Below, piece by piece: positions 43,745 through 53,085 of a stretch of 64,000 bases of DNA. Position 1 is the stretch's first letter. Every line of letters begins with the position of its first letter. The stretch comes from Denitrificimonas caeni (GTDB lineage: Bacteria; Pseudomonadota; Gammaproteobacteria; Pseudomonadales; Pseudomonadaceae), in NCBI RefSeq assembly GCF_905120345.1, contig NZ_CAJHOA010000002.1, forward strand, positions 415,773 to 479,772, read 5' to 3'. The notes beneath the pieces are model-generated. The model was given only the letters and a program-made list of their open reading frames with translations, had not been told where the DNA came from and made no database searches. The position numbers and the translations under genes were made by a program.

Positions 43745-44245
43745 TTAAAACGTACCCATTTGCAGCGTGGTCATGGCCATAACCTTATCATCCTGAGTCG
43801 CTTTGAGCGTCACATAGTACGCATGTCCCTTACCGCCAGAGCATGGCGGCATATAGGCACCGGCTGTATCCCAGTCCGGGTTGCGATGCGCTTCAAGCAC
43901 TTTAAACGCGGCAGGAAGATCGAAGGTATGCCCAGCAACAGAGGGTATTGTCACCTCGTTTGCCGATGAATCAAGCATAAACGATATCCGCCCATGCCCG
44001 CCTTTATCCATCGGCGCATAGTCGCCATCGCTGTATTCCAGCACGATTGCATTCGAGCCAGCGGGAATGCCCTTGATAATCAGTGGCGGTGTTGCGGGAT
44101 TTTGACCACCAAATTTCTGGCATTGCTCCCCTGCAGGGACTTTAATACCGTCCCATGTGTCATCGGCAAATTTAGCATCAAAAGCCAATGCCTGAGTGCT
44201 GACAATAGATACCATGCCGAGTGCGATAAAAAGGTTGGATGTCAT
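43745..44245 (-). CDS. Secreted protein, possible PEBP/YbhB-like
   Basis: A 166-residue exported protein with a signal peptide at residues 1-21 (ending ALA). The mature part has GIKVPAGEQCQKFGGQNPATPPLIIKGIP, an acidic LEYSDGDYAPMDKGGHG, and PPCSGGKGHAYYVTLKA. The PP-x-GG-x-G-H-x-Y arrangement and the early Pro/Lys strands recall the phosphatidylethanolamine-binding protein (YbhB/YbcL) fold. Two cysteines may form a disulfide. The similarity is weak and the function unknown. The start ATG has a distant AAAGG. It is transcribed away from priA. Confidence 0.65.
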   Translation of the reverse strand: MTSNLFIALGMVSIVSTQALAFDAKFADDTWDGIKVPAGEQCQKFGGQNPATPPLIIKGIPAGSNAIVLEYSDGDYAPMDKGGHGRISFMLDSSANEVTIPSVAGHTFDLPAAFKVLEAHRNPDWDTAGAYMPPCSGGKGHAYYVTLKATQDDKVMAMTTLQMGTF

Positions 44246-44500
44246 AAATAAAAGTACCTTTATTGTTGTGTATGAATGTGAAAATTTATTTACTAAATTT
44301 TATTTTTCTCAAACAGTTTAAGTGAACTATCGTAAGCCAGCCAAGACACTGGGCCGAATGAGGACATATCCGTCTAAAGCTTGTCTGCCGGTTACAAAAC
44401 TTAGACAGCCTTTGCTCTGTCAAAGCGCAATCAACTCGGCCCCTAAGCAACTTCGCAAATGATGCGCTAAGATAACGCCATTATGCCTAAGGGTAACGCT

Positions 44501-46720
44501 GTGTCTGATCTCTATTTACGTATCGCCTTGCCCTCACCGCTACGCCGGCTATTTGATTACCGTGCGCCAGCGCACATCGCGGTGACGGCATGGCAGCCTG
44601 GTGTGCGCGTGCGGGTGCCCTTTGGCCGGCGTGAAATGGTCGGTGTTCTGGTCGAAACGAGCAGCGTCACCAATGTGCCCAGCAATAAGCTAAAAGATGC
44701 GCTGGAGTTGCTCGACCAGCAGCCGTTACTACCGCCAAGCATGATGCGTTTATGTATTTGGACCGCGCAGTATTATCAGCACAGCTTAGGCGATACTTTT
44801 AGCTGGGCGTTACCCACACTACTGCGTCAAGGTGAAGCGGCGCAAGCACGTCAGCAAAAAATCTGGCTGGCAAAATTACCACTCAATCTCGAAGATCCGC
44901 AATTAACCCGTGCACCACGCCAACGTGATGCCCTGAAGGTATTAGCCCAGCATGCTCAAGGCATTGCCCATGAACGTCTTGAGCAGTTCGATATCAGTAA
45001 AGACAGTGCCACGGCGTTACTCAAAAAAGGTTTTGTCATCCAGCACGTGCGCCAGCTACAAGACTTAGCGCATAAACAGCCAAGCCTTGCCCAGCCCGAA
45101 CTGCCATTAAATGATGAACAGCTCGCGGCATTTAATGCAATCAACGCCAATAACCAAACCTTCAAAGCCTACTTATTAGCTGGCGTCACTGGCAGCGGTA
45201 AAACTGAAGTGTATTTACAGCTGATTCGTGAAGCCTTAGTCGCCGGCAAACAAGTGCTGGTGCTGATTCCTGAAATCAACCTCGGGCCACAAACCTTAGA
45301 GCGCTTTACTAAGCGTTTTAATGCGCGCATTGCTTTGTTGCACTCCAGCGTCAATGATCGTGAACGTTTAGAGGCATGGCTGGCCGCACGCTCGGGACAT
45401 GCCGATATTATTATTGGGACACGCTCAGCGCTGTTTACCCCGATGAAGAAGCTCGGCCTGATCATTATTGATGAAGAGCACGATGCCTCGTATAAACAGC
45501 AGGAAGGTCTGCGCTACCATGCTCGCGACCTAGCACTGGTACGTGCTCGTGCTGCTAATGTGCCGATTGTTTTAGGTTCGGCGACGCCCTGTTTAGAAAG
45601 CCTGCATAATGCCCATAGCGGACGCTTTGCTTTACTGCGCTTAACCAAGCGCGCCGGTGGTGCCAGTCAACCGCAGTTTATTCGTATGGATGTGCGCAGT
45701 TTGCCACTGGACTCTGGGATTAGCGCGCCATTGCAGAAAGAAATCGGTAAAACGCTAGAAGCGGGCCAGCAAGTTTTAGTCTTTCTTAACCGTCGTGGTT
45801 TTGCTCCAGTGTTGATGTGCAATGACTGCGGCTGGATGAGTCAATGCTCAGAATGTGATGCGCGCCTGACATTTCATCAGCGCTACAACGAATTGCGCTG
45901 CCACCACTGTGGCCACACTGAAGCACGTCCACATAACTGCCCCGAGTGCGGTAAAGTCGACTTGCGTCCGATTGGCGCCGGCACCGAACGCGCCGAAGAG
46001 CGTTTACAGATTTTATTTCCCGATACGCCGGTGCTGCGCATTGATCGTGACAGCACCACACGCAAAGGCTCAATGGATGCTTTATTGACCACCATTGGCA
46101 GCGGCCAACCGTGCATTATGATTGGCACGCAAATGTTGGCTAAAGGTCATCACTTCCCTCGCGTGACATTAGTGGCGATCTTAAATGCCGATGGCGGTTT
46201 GTTTTCTGCTGATTTCCGCGCCAGCGAACGGATGGCGCAACTGATTATGCAAGTGGCCGGGCGTGCCGGGCGTGCCGGTGATCCGGGACGCGTGATTATT
46301 CAAAGTCAACTGGCGGATCATCCGCTATTGGTGCAACTCAGCGAGCAAGGCTATTTTGCCTTTGCTGAACAGGCTCTGAGTGAGCGCCGCGCCACCGGCT
46401 TACCGCCCTTTAGTCATTTAGCGCTGTTACGTGCCGATGCCTTAAAAGCCGAACTGGCCGATGTATTTTTAGAAGATGCTTACAGCATTGCTGAACAATT
46501 AATTAAGCTGCACAGTATTGAAGGTGTTGAGCTATTAGGGCCGATTACCTCACCCATGGAACGTCGCGCCGGCCGCTACCGTGCACAACTGTTGCTGCAA
46601 GCCAGCAGCCGCGCACAATTACACCGTTTACTGACACCCTTATGCAGTAACTTAGAAAACCTCACCAGCGCCAGACAAAGTCGCTGGTCAATGGATGTCG
46701 ACCCGATCGATTTATTTTAA
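44501..46720 (+). CDS. priA: Primosomal helicase PriA
   Basis: A 739-residue replication restart helicase. The N-terminal DNA-binding domain starts SDLYLRIALPSPLRRLFDY. Walker A is GVTGSGKTEVYL, and the DEEH box is IIIDEEHDASYKQQEGLRYH. Eight zinc-ligand cysteines lie in CNDCGWMSQCSEC and CHHCGH...CPECG. Motif VI follows in QVAGRAGRAGDPGRV. I choose the GTG at 44501, which has AAGGG seven bases upstream and gives the family N-terminus. An in-frame ATG at 44483 would add six residues. Next genes: argS and a SPOR protein, as in Pseudomonas. Confidence 0.97.
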   Translation: MSDLYLRIALPSPLRRLFDYRAPAHIAVTAWQPGVRVRVPFGRREMVGVLVETSSVTNVPSNKLKDALELLDQQPLLPPSMMRLCIWTAQYYQHSLGDTFSWALPTLLRQGEAAQARQQKIWLAKLPLNLEDPQLTRAPRQRDALKVLAQHAQGIAHERLEQFDISKDSATALLKKGFVIQHVRQLQDLAHKQPSLAQPELPLNDEQLAAFNAINANNQTFKAYLLAGVTGSGKTEVYLQLIREALVAGKQVLVLIPEINLGPQTLERFTKRFNARIALLHSSVNDRERLEAWLAARSGHADIIIGTRSALFTPMKKLGLIIIDEEHDASYKQQEGLRYHARDLALVRARAANVPIVLGSATPCLESLHNAHSGRFALLRLTKRAGGASQPQFIRMDVRSLPLDSGISAPLQKEIGKTLEAGQQVLVFLNRRGFAPVLMCNDCGWMSQCSECDARLTFHQRYNELRCHHCGHTEARPHNCPECGKVDLRPIGAGTERAEERLQILFPDTPVLRIDRDSTTRKGSMDALLTTIGSGQPCIMIGTQMLAKGHHFPRVTLVAILNADGGLFSADFRASERMAQLIMQVAGRAGRAGDPGRVIIQSQLADHPLLVQLSEQGYFAFAEQALSERRATGLPPFSHLALLRADALKAELADVFLEDAYSIAEQLIKLHSIEGVELLGPITSPMERRAGRYRAQLLLQASSRAQLHRLLTPLCSNLENLTSARQSRWSMDVDPIDLF

Positions 46721-46823
46721 AGCACAGCAGATCGCGCTTGCCGCTTGAAGCCTGCGCGTCTGGCGTCGATAATAGATTATTTATTCAGCGTTCATTCGCG
46801 ACTCGCCTTCGTTAAGAGAAATT

Positions 46824-48566
46824 ATGAAAGACAGTATCCGCACCCTGATTCAACACGCAGTCAATCAACTTACTAGCGAAGGCATCCTTCCCGAAGGACT
46901 GACTGCAAACATTCAAGTCGAAAACACGCGGGATAAAACCCACGGCGACTTCGCCAGCAATATCGCCATGATGTTGGCTAAACCGGCAAAAATGAAGCCG
47001 CGTGATTTAGCTGAGCTGCTGATTAAAGCCCTGCCGGCCGATCCGCAAGTCAGTCAAGTGGCCATCGCTGGCCCAGGCTTTCTAAATTTTTTCCAAAACC
47101 ATGCGGCACTGGCGCAGCGTTTAGATGCAGCCTTAAGCGATAGCCAGATTGGCGTACCGGAGCAGCAACCGGCACAGCGAGTGGTGGTGGATTTATCCTC
47201 GCCCAATCTGGCCAAAGAAATGCACGTCGGCCATTTGCGCTCAACCATTATTGGTGATGCCGTGGCGCGAGTGTTAGAGTTTTTAGGTCACGATGTGATT
47301 CGCCAAAACCATGTCGGCGACTGGGGTACTCAGTTCGGCATGCTTTTAGCCTATCTGCAAGAAAATCCTAGCGCACAAAACAGCCAGCTGTCGGATTTAG
47401 AAGAGTTTTATCGTGCCTCCAAGCAGCGCTTTGATGAGTCTCCCGAGTTTGCTGAGCGTGCCCGTGGCTTAGTGGTGAAACTGCAAGCTGGTGATCCAGA
47501 GTGCTTACGTTTGTGGCAGCAATTTAATAAAGTGTCACTCAGCCACTGCCAAGAGCTCTACGACCGTCTTGGTGTAAAGTTGGGCATGGACGATGTGCGC
47601 GGTGAAAGCTCATACAATGCTGAGTTGGCGAATATCGTCGACAGCCTACGTAACAAGGGCTTGCTCACCGAAAGTGATGGTGCGCAGTGTGTGTTTTTAG
47701 ATGAATTTAAAAATGCTGAAGGCCAGCCTTTGCCAGTCATTGTGCAAAAAGCCGGCGGTGGTTATTTGTATGCCACCACTGATTTGGCTGCGATGCGTTA
47801 CCGCAGTCAAACACTGCATGCTGACCGAGCGCTATATTTTGTTGATCAACGCCAAGCCCTGCACTTCCAAATGGTCTTTGCCGTGGCACGCCGTGCTGAA
47901 TTCGTCAGCCCGAGCATGCAACTGGAACACATGGGTTTTGGCACCATGAACGGCCCCGACGGTCGCCCGTTTAAAACTCGCGACGGCGGTACTGTCAAGC
48001 TAGTAGACCTACTCAATGAAGCCGAGCAACGCGCTTACGCTTTGGTTAAAGAGAAAAACCCAGAACTGGCCGAAAGCGAACTGCAGAGCATTGCTCAAGC
48101 TGTTGGCATTGGCGCGGTTAAGTATGCGGATTTAAGCAAGCACCGCAGCAGTGATTACTGCTTTAACTTTGAACAAATGCTCAGTTTTGAAGGTAATACC
48201 GCACCGTACTTGTTGTATGCCTACACCCGTGTTGCCAGTGTGTTTAGACGCACAGACTTGGATATGAATGGCGAACTTCTCGGCAGCATAGTGTTAGACA
48301 GTGAAGCAGAACAAGTCTTGGCGGCAACCCTGCAACGTTTTAGCGAAGTGCTGTACAACATTGCCGACAAAGGTACACCGCATATTCTTTGCACATATTT
48401 GTATGAGTTGGCTGGTCAATTTTCAAGCTTTTATGAGCATTGCCCTATTTTGTCTGCTGAGAACGAAGCGACTCGTCACAGCCGTTTACGCCTTGCTGCT
48501 TTTACCGGTCGTACGCTTAAACAGGGCCTTGAGCTACTCGGTTTAAAGACCTTGGAGCGTATGTAA
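46824..48566 (+). CDS. argS: Arginyl-tRNA synthetase
   Basis: A 580-residue class Ia synthetase. The N-terminal Add-1 domain is followed by the HIGH-type motif [17 protein letters not shown] near residues 126-142. The KMSKS position is replaced by the [11 protein letters not shown] loop typical of many ArgRS. The C-terminal DALR anticodon domain ends [13 protein letters not shown]. Length is normal. The SPOR-domain gene begins one base after its stop codon, so both belong to one operon downstream of priA. Confidence 0.98.
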   Translation: MKDSIRTLIQHAVNQLTSEGILPEGLTANIQVENTRDKTHGDFASNIAMMLAKPAKMKPRDLAELLIKALPADPQVSQVAIAGPGFLNFFQNHAALAQRLDAALSDSQIGVPEQQPAQRVVVDLSSPNLAKEMHVGHLRSTIIGDAVARVLEFLGHDVIRQNHVGDWGTQFGMLLAYLQENPSAQNSQLSDLEEFYRASKQRFDESPEFAERARGLVVKLQAGDPECLRLWQQFNKVSLSHCQELYDRLGVKLGMDDVRGESSYNAELANIVDSLRNKGLLTESDGAQCVFLDEFKNAEGQPLPVIVQKAGGGYLYATTDLAAMRYRSQTLHADRALYFVDQRQALHFQMVFAVARRAEFVSPSMQLEHMGFGTMNGPDGRPFKTRDGGTVKLVDLLNEAEQRAYALVKEKNPELAESELQSIAQAVGIGAVKYADLSKHRSSDYCFNFEQMLSFEGNTAPYLLYAYTRVASVFRRTDLDMNGELLGSIVLDSEAEQVLAATLQRFSEVLYNIADKGTPHILCTYLYELAGQFSSFYEHCPILSAENEATRHSRLRLAAFTGRTLKQGLELLGLKTLERM

Positions 48567-49229
48567 ATGGCTGCACGTAAAAAGACTGCGCCGAAAAGAG
48601 GTGCGAGCCGCTACCAAGCGCCAGCGAATAAACCCGTGCACCCTCTAGTTTGGGTGATCAGCGGCCTGATCATTGGTATCTTCATGATGTCATTGTTTAA
48701 GCTGGATCCCGGTGATGATGCGATTAAGCGCAAAAAATCAGTCGCCGAGAGTAAAAAACCTATTGCTTCAGAAAAAAAAGAAGCATCGGCTAACAAACCT
48801 AAATTTGAGTTCTATACCTTGCTGTCTGAATCAGAAGTGATTGTACCAGCAGAGGCTTTACCTGAAAAAACACCGCCACCGCCTACCCCAGTTGAATTGG
48901 AAGCGGTGAAAAAAGCCGATGCAGTGCGCGCTCAAGCAATACTGGATGGCAAAACCCCACCTGCACCGGTGGTGAAAAAAGAAGTTAAAACTCAATTCTA
49001 CCTGCAAGCGGGCTCTTTTCCTGAACGCTCCAAGGCTGAAAGTGTTCGAGCACAACTGTTGCTGAGCGGCCAAGATGTACGTATTGAGTCAGGGCAAGTC
49101 GCGGATAAAACTTGGTATCGCGTGTTAGTCGGTCCTTTTGTCAGCCGTGAACAACTGGCAGTCGCACAAAAACAACTGGCAAATAACGGTTTTAATAACC
49201 TACTCCTGCAACAACGTAAAGGCGGCTGA
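48567..49229 (+). CDS. SPOR-domain protein (FtsN-like)
   Basis: A 220-residue bitopic inner-membrane protein. It has a basic cytoplasmic tail (MAARKKTAPKRG), a transmembrane helix at about 29-47 (WVISGLIIGIFMMSLF), a Lys/Glu/Pro-rich periplasmic linker and a C-terminal SPOR domain at about 143-216 (QFYLQAGSFPERSKAESVR and WYRVLVGPFVSREQL). SPOR domains bind denuded peptidoglycan at the division site. The layout matches FtsN-like proteins of Pseudomonas (the PA5052 type). It abuts argS and precedes hslVU. Confidence 0.93.
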   Translation: MAARKKTAPKRGASRYQAPANKPVHPLVWVISGLIIGIFMMSLFKLDPGDDAIKRKKSVAESKKPIASEKKEASANKPKFEFYTLLSESEVIVPAEALPEKTPPPPTPVELEAVKKADAVRAQAILDGKTPPAPVVKKEVKTQFYLQAGSFPERSKAESVRAQLLLSGQDVRIESGQVADKTWYRVLVGPFVSREQLAVAQKQLANNGFNNLLLQQRKGG

Positions 49230-49234
49230 TACTC

Positions 49235-49274
49235 GCGTTTGCAGGTATCGCGTAAACACGCTGCCTGCAAACGC
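49235..49274. repeat. Perfect inverted repeat after the SPOR gene
   Basis: GCGTTTGCAGG (49235-49245) and CCTGCAAACGC (49264-49274) form an 11-bp perfect stem with an 18-base loop. It begins just after the SPOR stop. No T-run follows, so it may protect the 3' end of the mRNA or assist Rho-dependent termination. Confidence 0.7.
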
Positions 49275-49379
49275 TAAGACTGTAACCTTGCGCGTAGTGT
49301 GTCTTGAAACTATGCCTGCCACTACGGGTCTTAATTGTACGTAAAGTGTGCAGCATCCCTATGTTTTTCAAGCTCAACC

Positions 49380-49408
49380 CTTGAAGCCTGCTCCTAGCAT
49401 CCCCATCT
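49380..49408 (+). promoter_or_regulatory. Sigma-32 heat-shock promoter of hslVU
   Basis: CTTGAAG (49380-49386), a 14-base spacer, then CCCCATCT (49401-49408). This is close to the RpoH consensus CTTGAAA-N11-16-CCCCATNT. The hslV start is 44 bases downstream. HslVU is a classical heat-shock protease, so the match is functionally sensible. Confidence 0.85.
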
Positions 49409-49451
49409 GTTAATAATCCGGGTGTATACCCATCAGCGAGGAGAATGTCCC

Positions 49452-49982
49452 TTGACCACAATTGTTTCAGTTCGTCGCAACGGCAAAGTCGTTATGGGTG
49501 GTGACGGTCAAGTATCCCTTGGCAATACCGTTATGAAAGGCAATGCAAAAAAAGTTCGTCGTTTATACAACGGCGAAGTACTGGCAGGTTTTGCCGGTGC
49601 TACAGCAGACGCTTTTACTTTATTTGAGCGTTTTGAAGGCCAGCTCGAAAAACACCAAGGTCATCTGGTGCGTGCGGCAGTTGAGTTAGCCAAAGACTGG
49701 CGGACCGACCGATCACTAAGCCGTCTCGAAGCCATGCTGGCAGTAGCCAACAAAGACGCTTCTTTAATTATTACCGGTAATGGGGATGTGGTAGAACCGG
49801 AGCACGGCTTGATTGCAATGGGTTCAGGCGGCGGTTTTGCCCAAGCGGCAGCCATGGCTTTATTAGAAAACACTGAACTCTCAGCACGTGAAATTGCTGA
49901 AAAAGCCTTACATATCGCCGGTACAATTTGTGTATTTACCAACCATAATCTGACCATCGAAGAGCAGGATAGCGCTATTTAA
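49452..49982 (+). CDS. hslV: ATP-dependent protease proteolytic subunit HslV
   Basis: A 176-residue threonine protease. The start is a TTG at 49452, chosen because the next codon gives the mature N-terminus [19 protein letters not shown], with Thr1 as nucleophile after Met removal, and a GAGGAG ribosome site lies upstream. An earlier in-frame ATG would add ten unconserved residues and destroy the catalytic Thr1. [13 protein letters not shown], with the catalytic Lys33, and the C-terminal [13 protein letters not shown] are conserved. HslV forms a dodecamer capped by HslU. It is transcribed with hslU from a sigma-32 promoter. Confidence 0.98.
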   Translation: MTTIVSVRRNGKVVMGGDGQVSLGNTVMKGNAKKVRRLYNGEVLAGFAGATADAFTLFERFEGQLEKHQGHLVRAAVELAKDWRTDRSLSRLEAMLAVANKDASLIITGNGDVVEPEHGLIAMGSGGGFAQAAAMALLENTELSAREIAEKALHIAGTICVFTNHNLTIEEQDSAI

Positions 49983-50001
49983 GCGCACCTCGGAGACCAC
50001 T

Positions 50002-51339
50002 ATGTCCATGACACCCCGTGAAATTGTGCATGAGCTCAATCGCCATATCGTTGGCCAAGATGATGCCAAACGTGCTGTTGCGATTGCTTTGCGCAACCGC
50101 TGGAGACGCATGCAGCTGTCCGCCGACCTGCGCAATGAAGTCACCCCAAAAAATATTTTAATGATTGGTCCAACCGGTGTCGGTAAAACTGAAATTGCCC
50201 GACGTTTAGCAAAACTGGTTAACGCTCCTTTTATTAAAGTTGAAGCGACCAAGTTCACCGAAGTGGGTTATGTCGGTCGTGATGTTGAATCCATTATTCG
50301 TGATTTAGCTGACGCTGCGATAAAAATGCTGCGCGAGCAAGAGATGAAAGGGATGCGCAGCCGTGCTGAAGATGCGGCTGAAGAGCGTATTTTAGATGCT
50401 CTTTTACCGCCTGCACGCTCAGGCTTTGATGAGCAACCAGAGCGCACCGACTCAAGCACACGTCAATTATTTCGTAAACGTTTACGCGAAGGTCAGCTCG
50501 ACGATAAAGAAATCGAAATCGAAGTAGCCGAAGCACCGATGGGCGTAGAAATCATGACCCCGCCGGGCATGGAAGAAATGACCAGTCAGCTGCAGAATTT
50601 GTTTTCTGGCATGAACAAAGGCAAAACCAAAAGTCGTAAGCTACGCGTCGCCGATGCGCTAAAACTGATTCGCGATGAAGAAGCAGCGCGTTTAGTCAAC
50701 GAAGAAGACCTTAAAGTGCGCGCGCTCGAAGCCGTTGAACAGCACGGTATCGTCTTCCTTGATGAAATCGATAAAATTGCTAAACGCGGCAACACTGGCG
50801 GTGCCGACGTTTCACGCGAAGGTGTACAGCGTGATTTACTACCGCTGATTGAAGGCTGTACCGTCAATACTAAACTGGGCATGGTCAAAACCGACCATAT
50901 TCTGTTTATTGCCTCGGGCGCCTTCCACCTCAGTAAGCCCAGCGACTTAGTGCCTGAATTGCAAGGTCGCTTACCGATTCGAGTCGAGCTGAAAGCCCTG
51001 ACACCGGATGATTTTAAGCGCATTCTCAGTGAACCGGATGCCTCACTGACTGAGCAGTACGTTGCGCTACTGGCGACTGAAGGTCTTAATATCACCTTTA
51101 CCGCGAGCGGCATTGAACGTATTGCCGAGATAGCTTGGCAGGTCAATGAGAAAACCGAGAATATCGGTGCCCGTCGCCTGCACACGTTACTCGAGCGCTT
51201 GCTGGAAGAAGTATCCTTTGATGCGGCAGCATTGGCAGAGAAATACAGCACTAACGCTTTAGAAATCGATGCAGCCTATGTTGATGAGCATCTGGGCGAA
51301 CTGGCCAAAGACGAAGATCTGTCGCGTTATATCTTATAA
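50002..51339 (+). CDS. hslU: ATP-dependent protease ATPase subunit HslU
   Basis: A 445-residue AAA+ unfoldase that feeds substrates to HslV. Walker A is [14 protein letters not shown] at about residue 55. The pore motif is VGYVGRD. An acidic inserted I-domain covers about 110-240. Walker B is [11 protein letters not shown], and sensor 2 is [14 protein letters not shown]. The C-terminus ends LSRYIL, as in the family, where it docks into HslV. The gene starts 19 bases after hslV with a GGAG ribosome site. Confidence 0.99.
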   Translation: MSMTPREIVHELNRHIVGQDDAKRAVAIALRNRWRRMQLSADLRNEVTPKNILMIGPTGVGKTEIARRLAKLVNAPFIKVEATKFTEVGYVGRDVESIIRDLADAAIKMLREQEMKGMRSRAEDAAEERILDALLPPARSGFDEQPERTDSSTRQLFRKRLREGQLDDKEIEIEVAEAPMGVEIMTPPGMEEMTSQLQNLFSGMNKGKTKSRKLRVADALKLIRDEEAARLVNEEDLKVRALEAVEQHGIVFLDEIDKIAKRGNTGGADVSREGVQRDLLPLIEGCTVNTKLGMVKTDHILFIASGAFHLSKPSDLVPELQGRLPIRVELKALTPDDFKRILSEPDASLTEQYVALLATEGLNITFTASGIERIAEIAWQVNEKTENIGARRLHTLLERLLEEVSFDAAALAEKYSTNALEIDAAYVDEHLGELAKDEDLSRYIL

Positions 51340-51346
51340 GTCGGTA

Positions 51347-51384
51347 CTGTTATATCAGCGCTACATCCAGCGCTGATATAACAG
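51347..51384. repeat. 16-bp perfect inverted repeat between hslU and the DUF971 gene
   Basis: Left arm CTGTTATATCAGCGCT (51347-51362) and right arm AGCGCTGATATAACAG (51369-51384) pair perfectly around the loop ACATCC. It starts seven bases after hslU. No T-tract follows. It is the strongest hairpin in the window and may stop, process or insulate the hslVU transcript. Confidence 0.8.
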
Positions 51385-51401
51385 CCCAAAGTGAGACCAC
51401 C

Positions 51402-51776
51402 ATGCTGATTCCAACACGTATTAAACTCAATAAAAGCTCAAAAACACTGGAGCTGGGCTATGCCGACGGTCAGCAGTTTATTTTGCCAGCTGAGTTTTTA
51501 CGCGTGCATTCCCCTTCTGCTGAAGTACAAGGACATGGCCAGCCAATACTGCAGTACGGCAAGCTGAATGTTGCGCTGACTGATGTAGAGGCCACAGGTA
51601 ATTACGCGCTAAAACTGACCTTCGATGATGGTCATGACAGCGGTTTGTATACTTGGACCTACCTGCATCAATTAGCCACGCAACAAGCAACGTTATGGCA
51701 AGAGTACTTAGATACGCTCAGCACCGCAGGACGCTCACGTGATCCGAGTGAGTCGGTTGTTCGGATGATGCTTTAA
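51402..51776 (+). CDS. DUF971 (gamma-butyrobetaine hydroxylase-like N-terminal) protein
   Basis: A 124-residue single-domain DUF971 protein. It starts PTRIKLNKSSKTLELGYADGQ and has LPAEFLRVHSPSAEVQGHG, VEATGNYALKLTFDDGHDSGLYTWTYL. The N-terminal domain of gamma-butyrobetaine hydroxylase has the same fold and, in some proteins, binds zinc. Here only this domain is present. It is probably linked to iron-sulfur protein handling, but the function is not settled. The location right after hslVU is the same as in Pseudomonas (the PA5055 position). Confidence 0.92.
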   Translation: MLIPTRIKLNKSSKTLELGYADGQQFILPAEFLRVHSPSAEVQGHGQPILQYGKLNVALTDVEATGNYALKLTFDDGHDSGLYTWTYLHQLATQQATLWQEYLDTLSTAGRSRDPSESVVRMML

Positions 51777-51899
51777 TCAGCGAGTACGCCGCAGCACCGC
51801 GAAGTAACCACTCATAGCCTTATACGCGACCTCGGTCACGTACGCACGGCTCACAGCTCACAGCTCGCTGTGTTTATCAAAAACATTGCACCCAGCGTT

Positions 51900-52175
51900 T
51901 TATGCCAATTGCTTGTCTAAAGCCTCTTCAATTTCACGCTTAATGGTGCCACTGAGTGCTGACAGCAATAAACCCAGCTTAAGACTGACACAGACCTTAG
52001 CATCATCCACAGCAATCGTACCCTGTGCACCCGTACGACGAAACTCCAGGGTATCACCCACCCAACGGTAACTGACGTCATATTGCTTAGCCAGACGCTC
52101 AGCCAGCTGTTGCGCCTGCTCGCGCGCACCAGCACGACCCAAGTGGTGTTGTCGCTCAACTACAATTTTACTCAT
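51900..52175 (-). CDS. Polyhydroxyalkanoate-system protein (TIGR02610 family)
   Basis: A 91-residue small protein of the PHA_gran_rgn / TIGR02610 type: SKIVVERQHHLGRAGAREQA, then LEFRRTGAQGTIAVDDAKV and a C-terminal helix. In Pseudomonas the equivalent gene (PA5062 position) closes the phaC1-Z-C2-D-F-I region. Here it is the only remaining gene of that region: no phaC synthase, depolymerase or phasin lies next to it. The ribosome site is TTAGGAGAT. It diverges from ubiE across a short region with a perfect dyad. Confidence 0.85.
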   Translation of the reverse strand: MSKIVVERQHHLGRAGAREQAQQLAERLAKQYDVSYRWVGDTLEFRRTGAQGTIAVDDAKVCVSLKLGLLLSALSGTIKREIEEALDKQLA

Positions 52176-52210
52176 ATCTATCTCCTAACGCGTTGCCCAA
52201 CAGCGAGTAT

Positions 52211-52227
52211 CTGTACATATTGTACAG
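52211..52227. promoter_or_regulatory. Perfect dyad between the PHA-system gene and ubiE
   Basis: CTGTACA-TAT-TGTACAG is a 7-base perfect dyad with a 3-base spacer, 36 bases upstream of the PHA-system gene and 88 before ubiE. The half-site spacing (CTG-N11-CAG) is one base longer than a LexA box, so LexA is unlikely. A TetR- or GntR-type site is possible. Confidence 0.55.
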
Positions 52228-52314
52228 GCGATATTGACGCTAATCTGTCCAGCGTCAAGACAAACTGCGCTGTGGGTATTAGAATGTTCGATAATCTGTC
52301 TAAGGTGAAGTTTT

Positions 52315-53085
52315 ATGAGCAATCCACATCAGCCCAATAGTAATGAGCCCACCACCCACTTCGGCTTTGAAAATGTTCCTGAAAGTCAGAAAGCAGAAAA
52401 AGTTGCTGAAGTGTTTCATTCTGTGGCTGCCCGTTATGACATTATGAATGACGTGCTTTCTGGTGGCATGCACCGTTTATGGAAACGTTTCACCATCGAA
52501 CTTTCGGGTGTGCGTCGCGGCAATAAAGTGCTCGATATTGCCGGCGGCACAGGCGATCTCGCACGTAAGTTTTCCAGTCTTGTCGGCCCTGAAGGCCAAG
52601 TAGTATTGGCTGACATTAATGCCTCAATGCTCAAAGTAGGCCGTGATCGTCTGCTCGATAAAGGTGTGGCAAACAATATCCGCTTTGTTCAAGCCGATGC
52701 CGAAAAACTGCCTTTCCCAGATAATCACTTTGATGTCGTGACCATTGCCTTTGGTTTACGTAATGTCACTCATAAAGAAGAAGCCTTACGCTCGATGCTC
52801 CGCGTACTAAAGCCGGGCGGGCGTTTACTGGTGCTGGAGTTTTCTAAACCGAGCAACCCACTGCTGTCTAAGTTTTACGATGCGTACTCATTTAAATTTA
52901 TGCCGCTGGCTGGCAAGTTGATTACCGATGATGCCGACAGCTACCGCTATCTTGCTGAATCCATTCGTATGCACCCGGATCAAGAAACGTTAAAAGCGAT
53001 GATGAACGATGCGGGCTTTGAACGAGTGACCTTTCACAATATGACCGGCGGTATTGTCGCACTGCACCGCGGAATCAAACCCTAA
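52315..53085 (+). CDS. ubiE: Ubiquinone/menaquinone biosynthesis C-methyltransferase UbiE
   Basis: A 256-residue class I methyltransferase for the C2 methylation of the benzoquinone ring (C-methylation of demethylmenaquinone where present). [20 protein letters not shown] at the start, the SAM motif [30 protein letters not shown] and [18 protein letters not shown] are family signatures. The ATG follows TAAGGTGAAG. It overlaps ubiJ by one base (TAATG), so the operon ubiE-ubiJ-ubiB is translationally coupled. Confidence 0.98.
   Translation: MSNPHQPNSNEPTTHFGFENVPESQKAEKVAEVFHSVAARYDIMNDVLSGGMHRLWKRFTIELSGVRRGNKVLDIAGGTGDLARKFSSLVGPEGQVVLADINASMLKVGRDRLLDKGVANNIRFVQADAEKLPFPDNHFDVVTIAFGLRNVTHKEEALRSMLRVLKPGGRLLVLEFSKPSNPLLSKFYDAYSFKFMPLAGKLITDDADSYRYLAESIRMHPDQETLKAMMNDAGFERVTFHNMTGGIVALHRGIKP

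Noticed and set aside
52211-52227. LexA (SOS) box upstream of the PHA-system gene
   Set aside because: CTG and CAG are 11 bases apart, whereas LexA needs 10. The dyad is kept as an unassigned operator.
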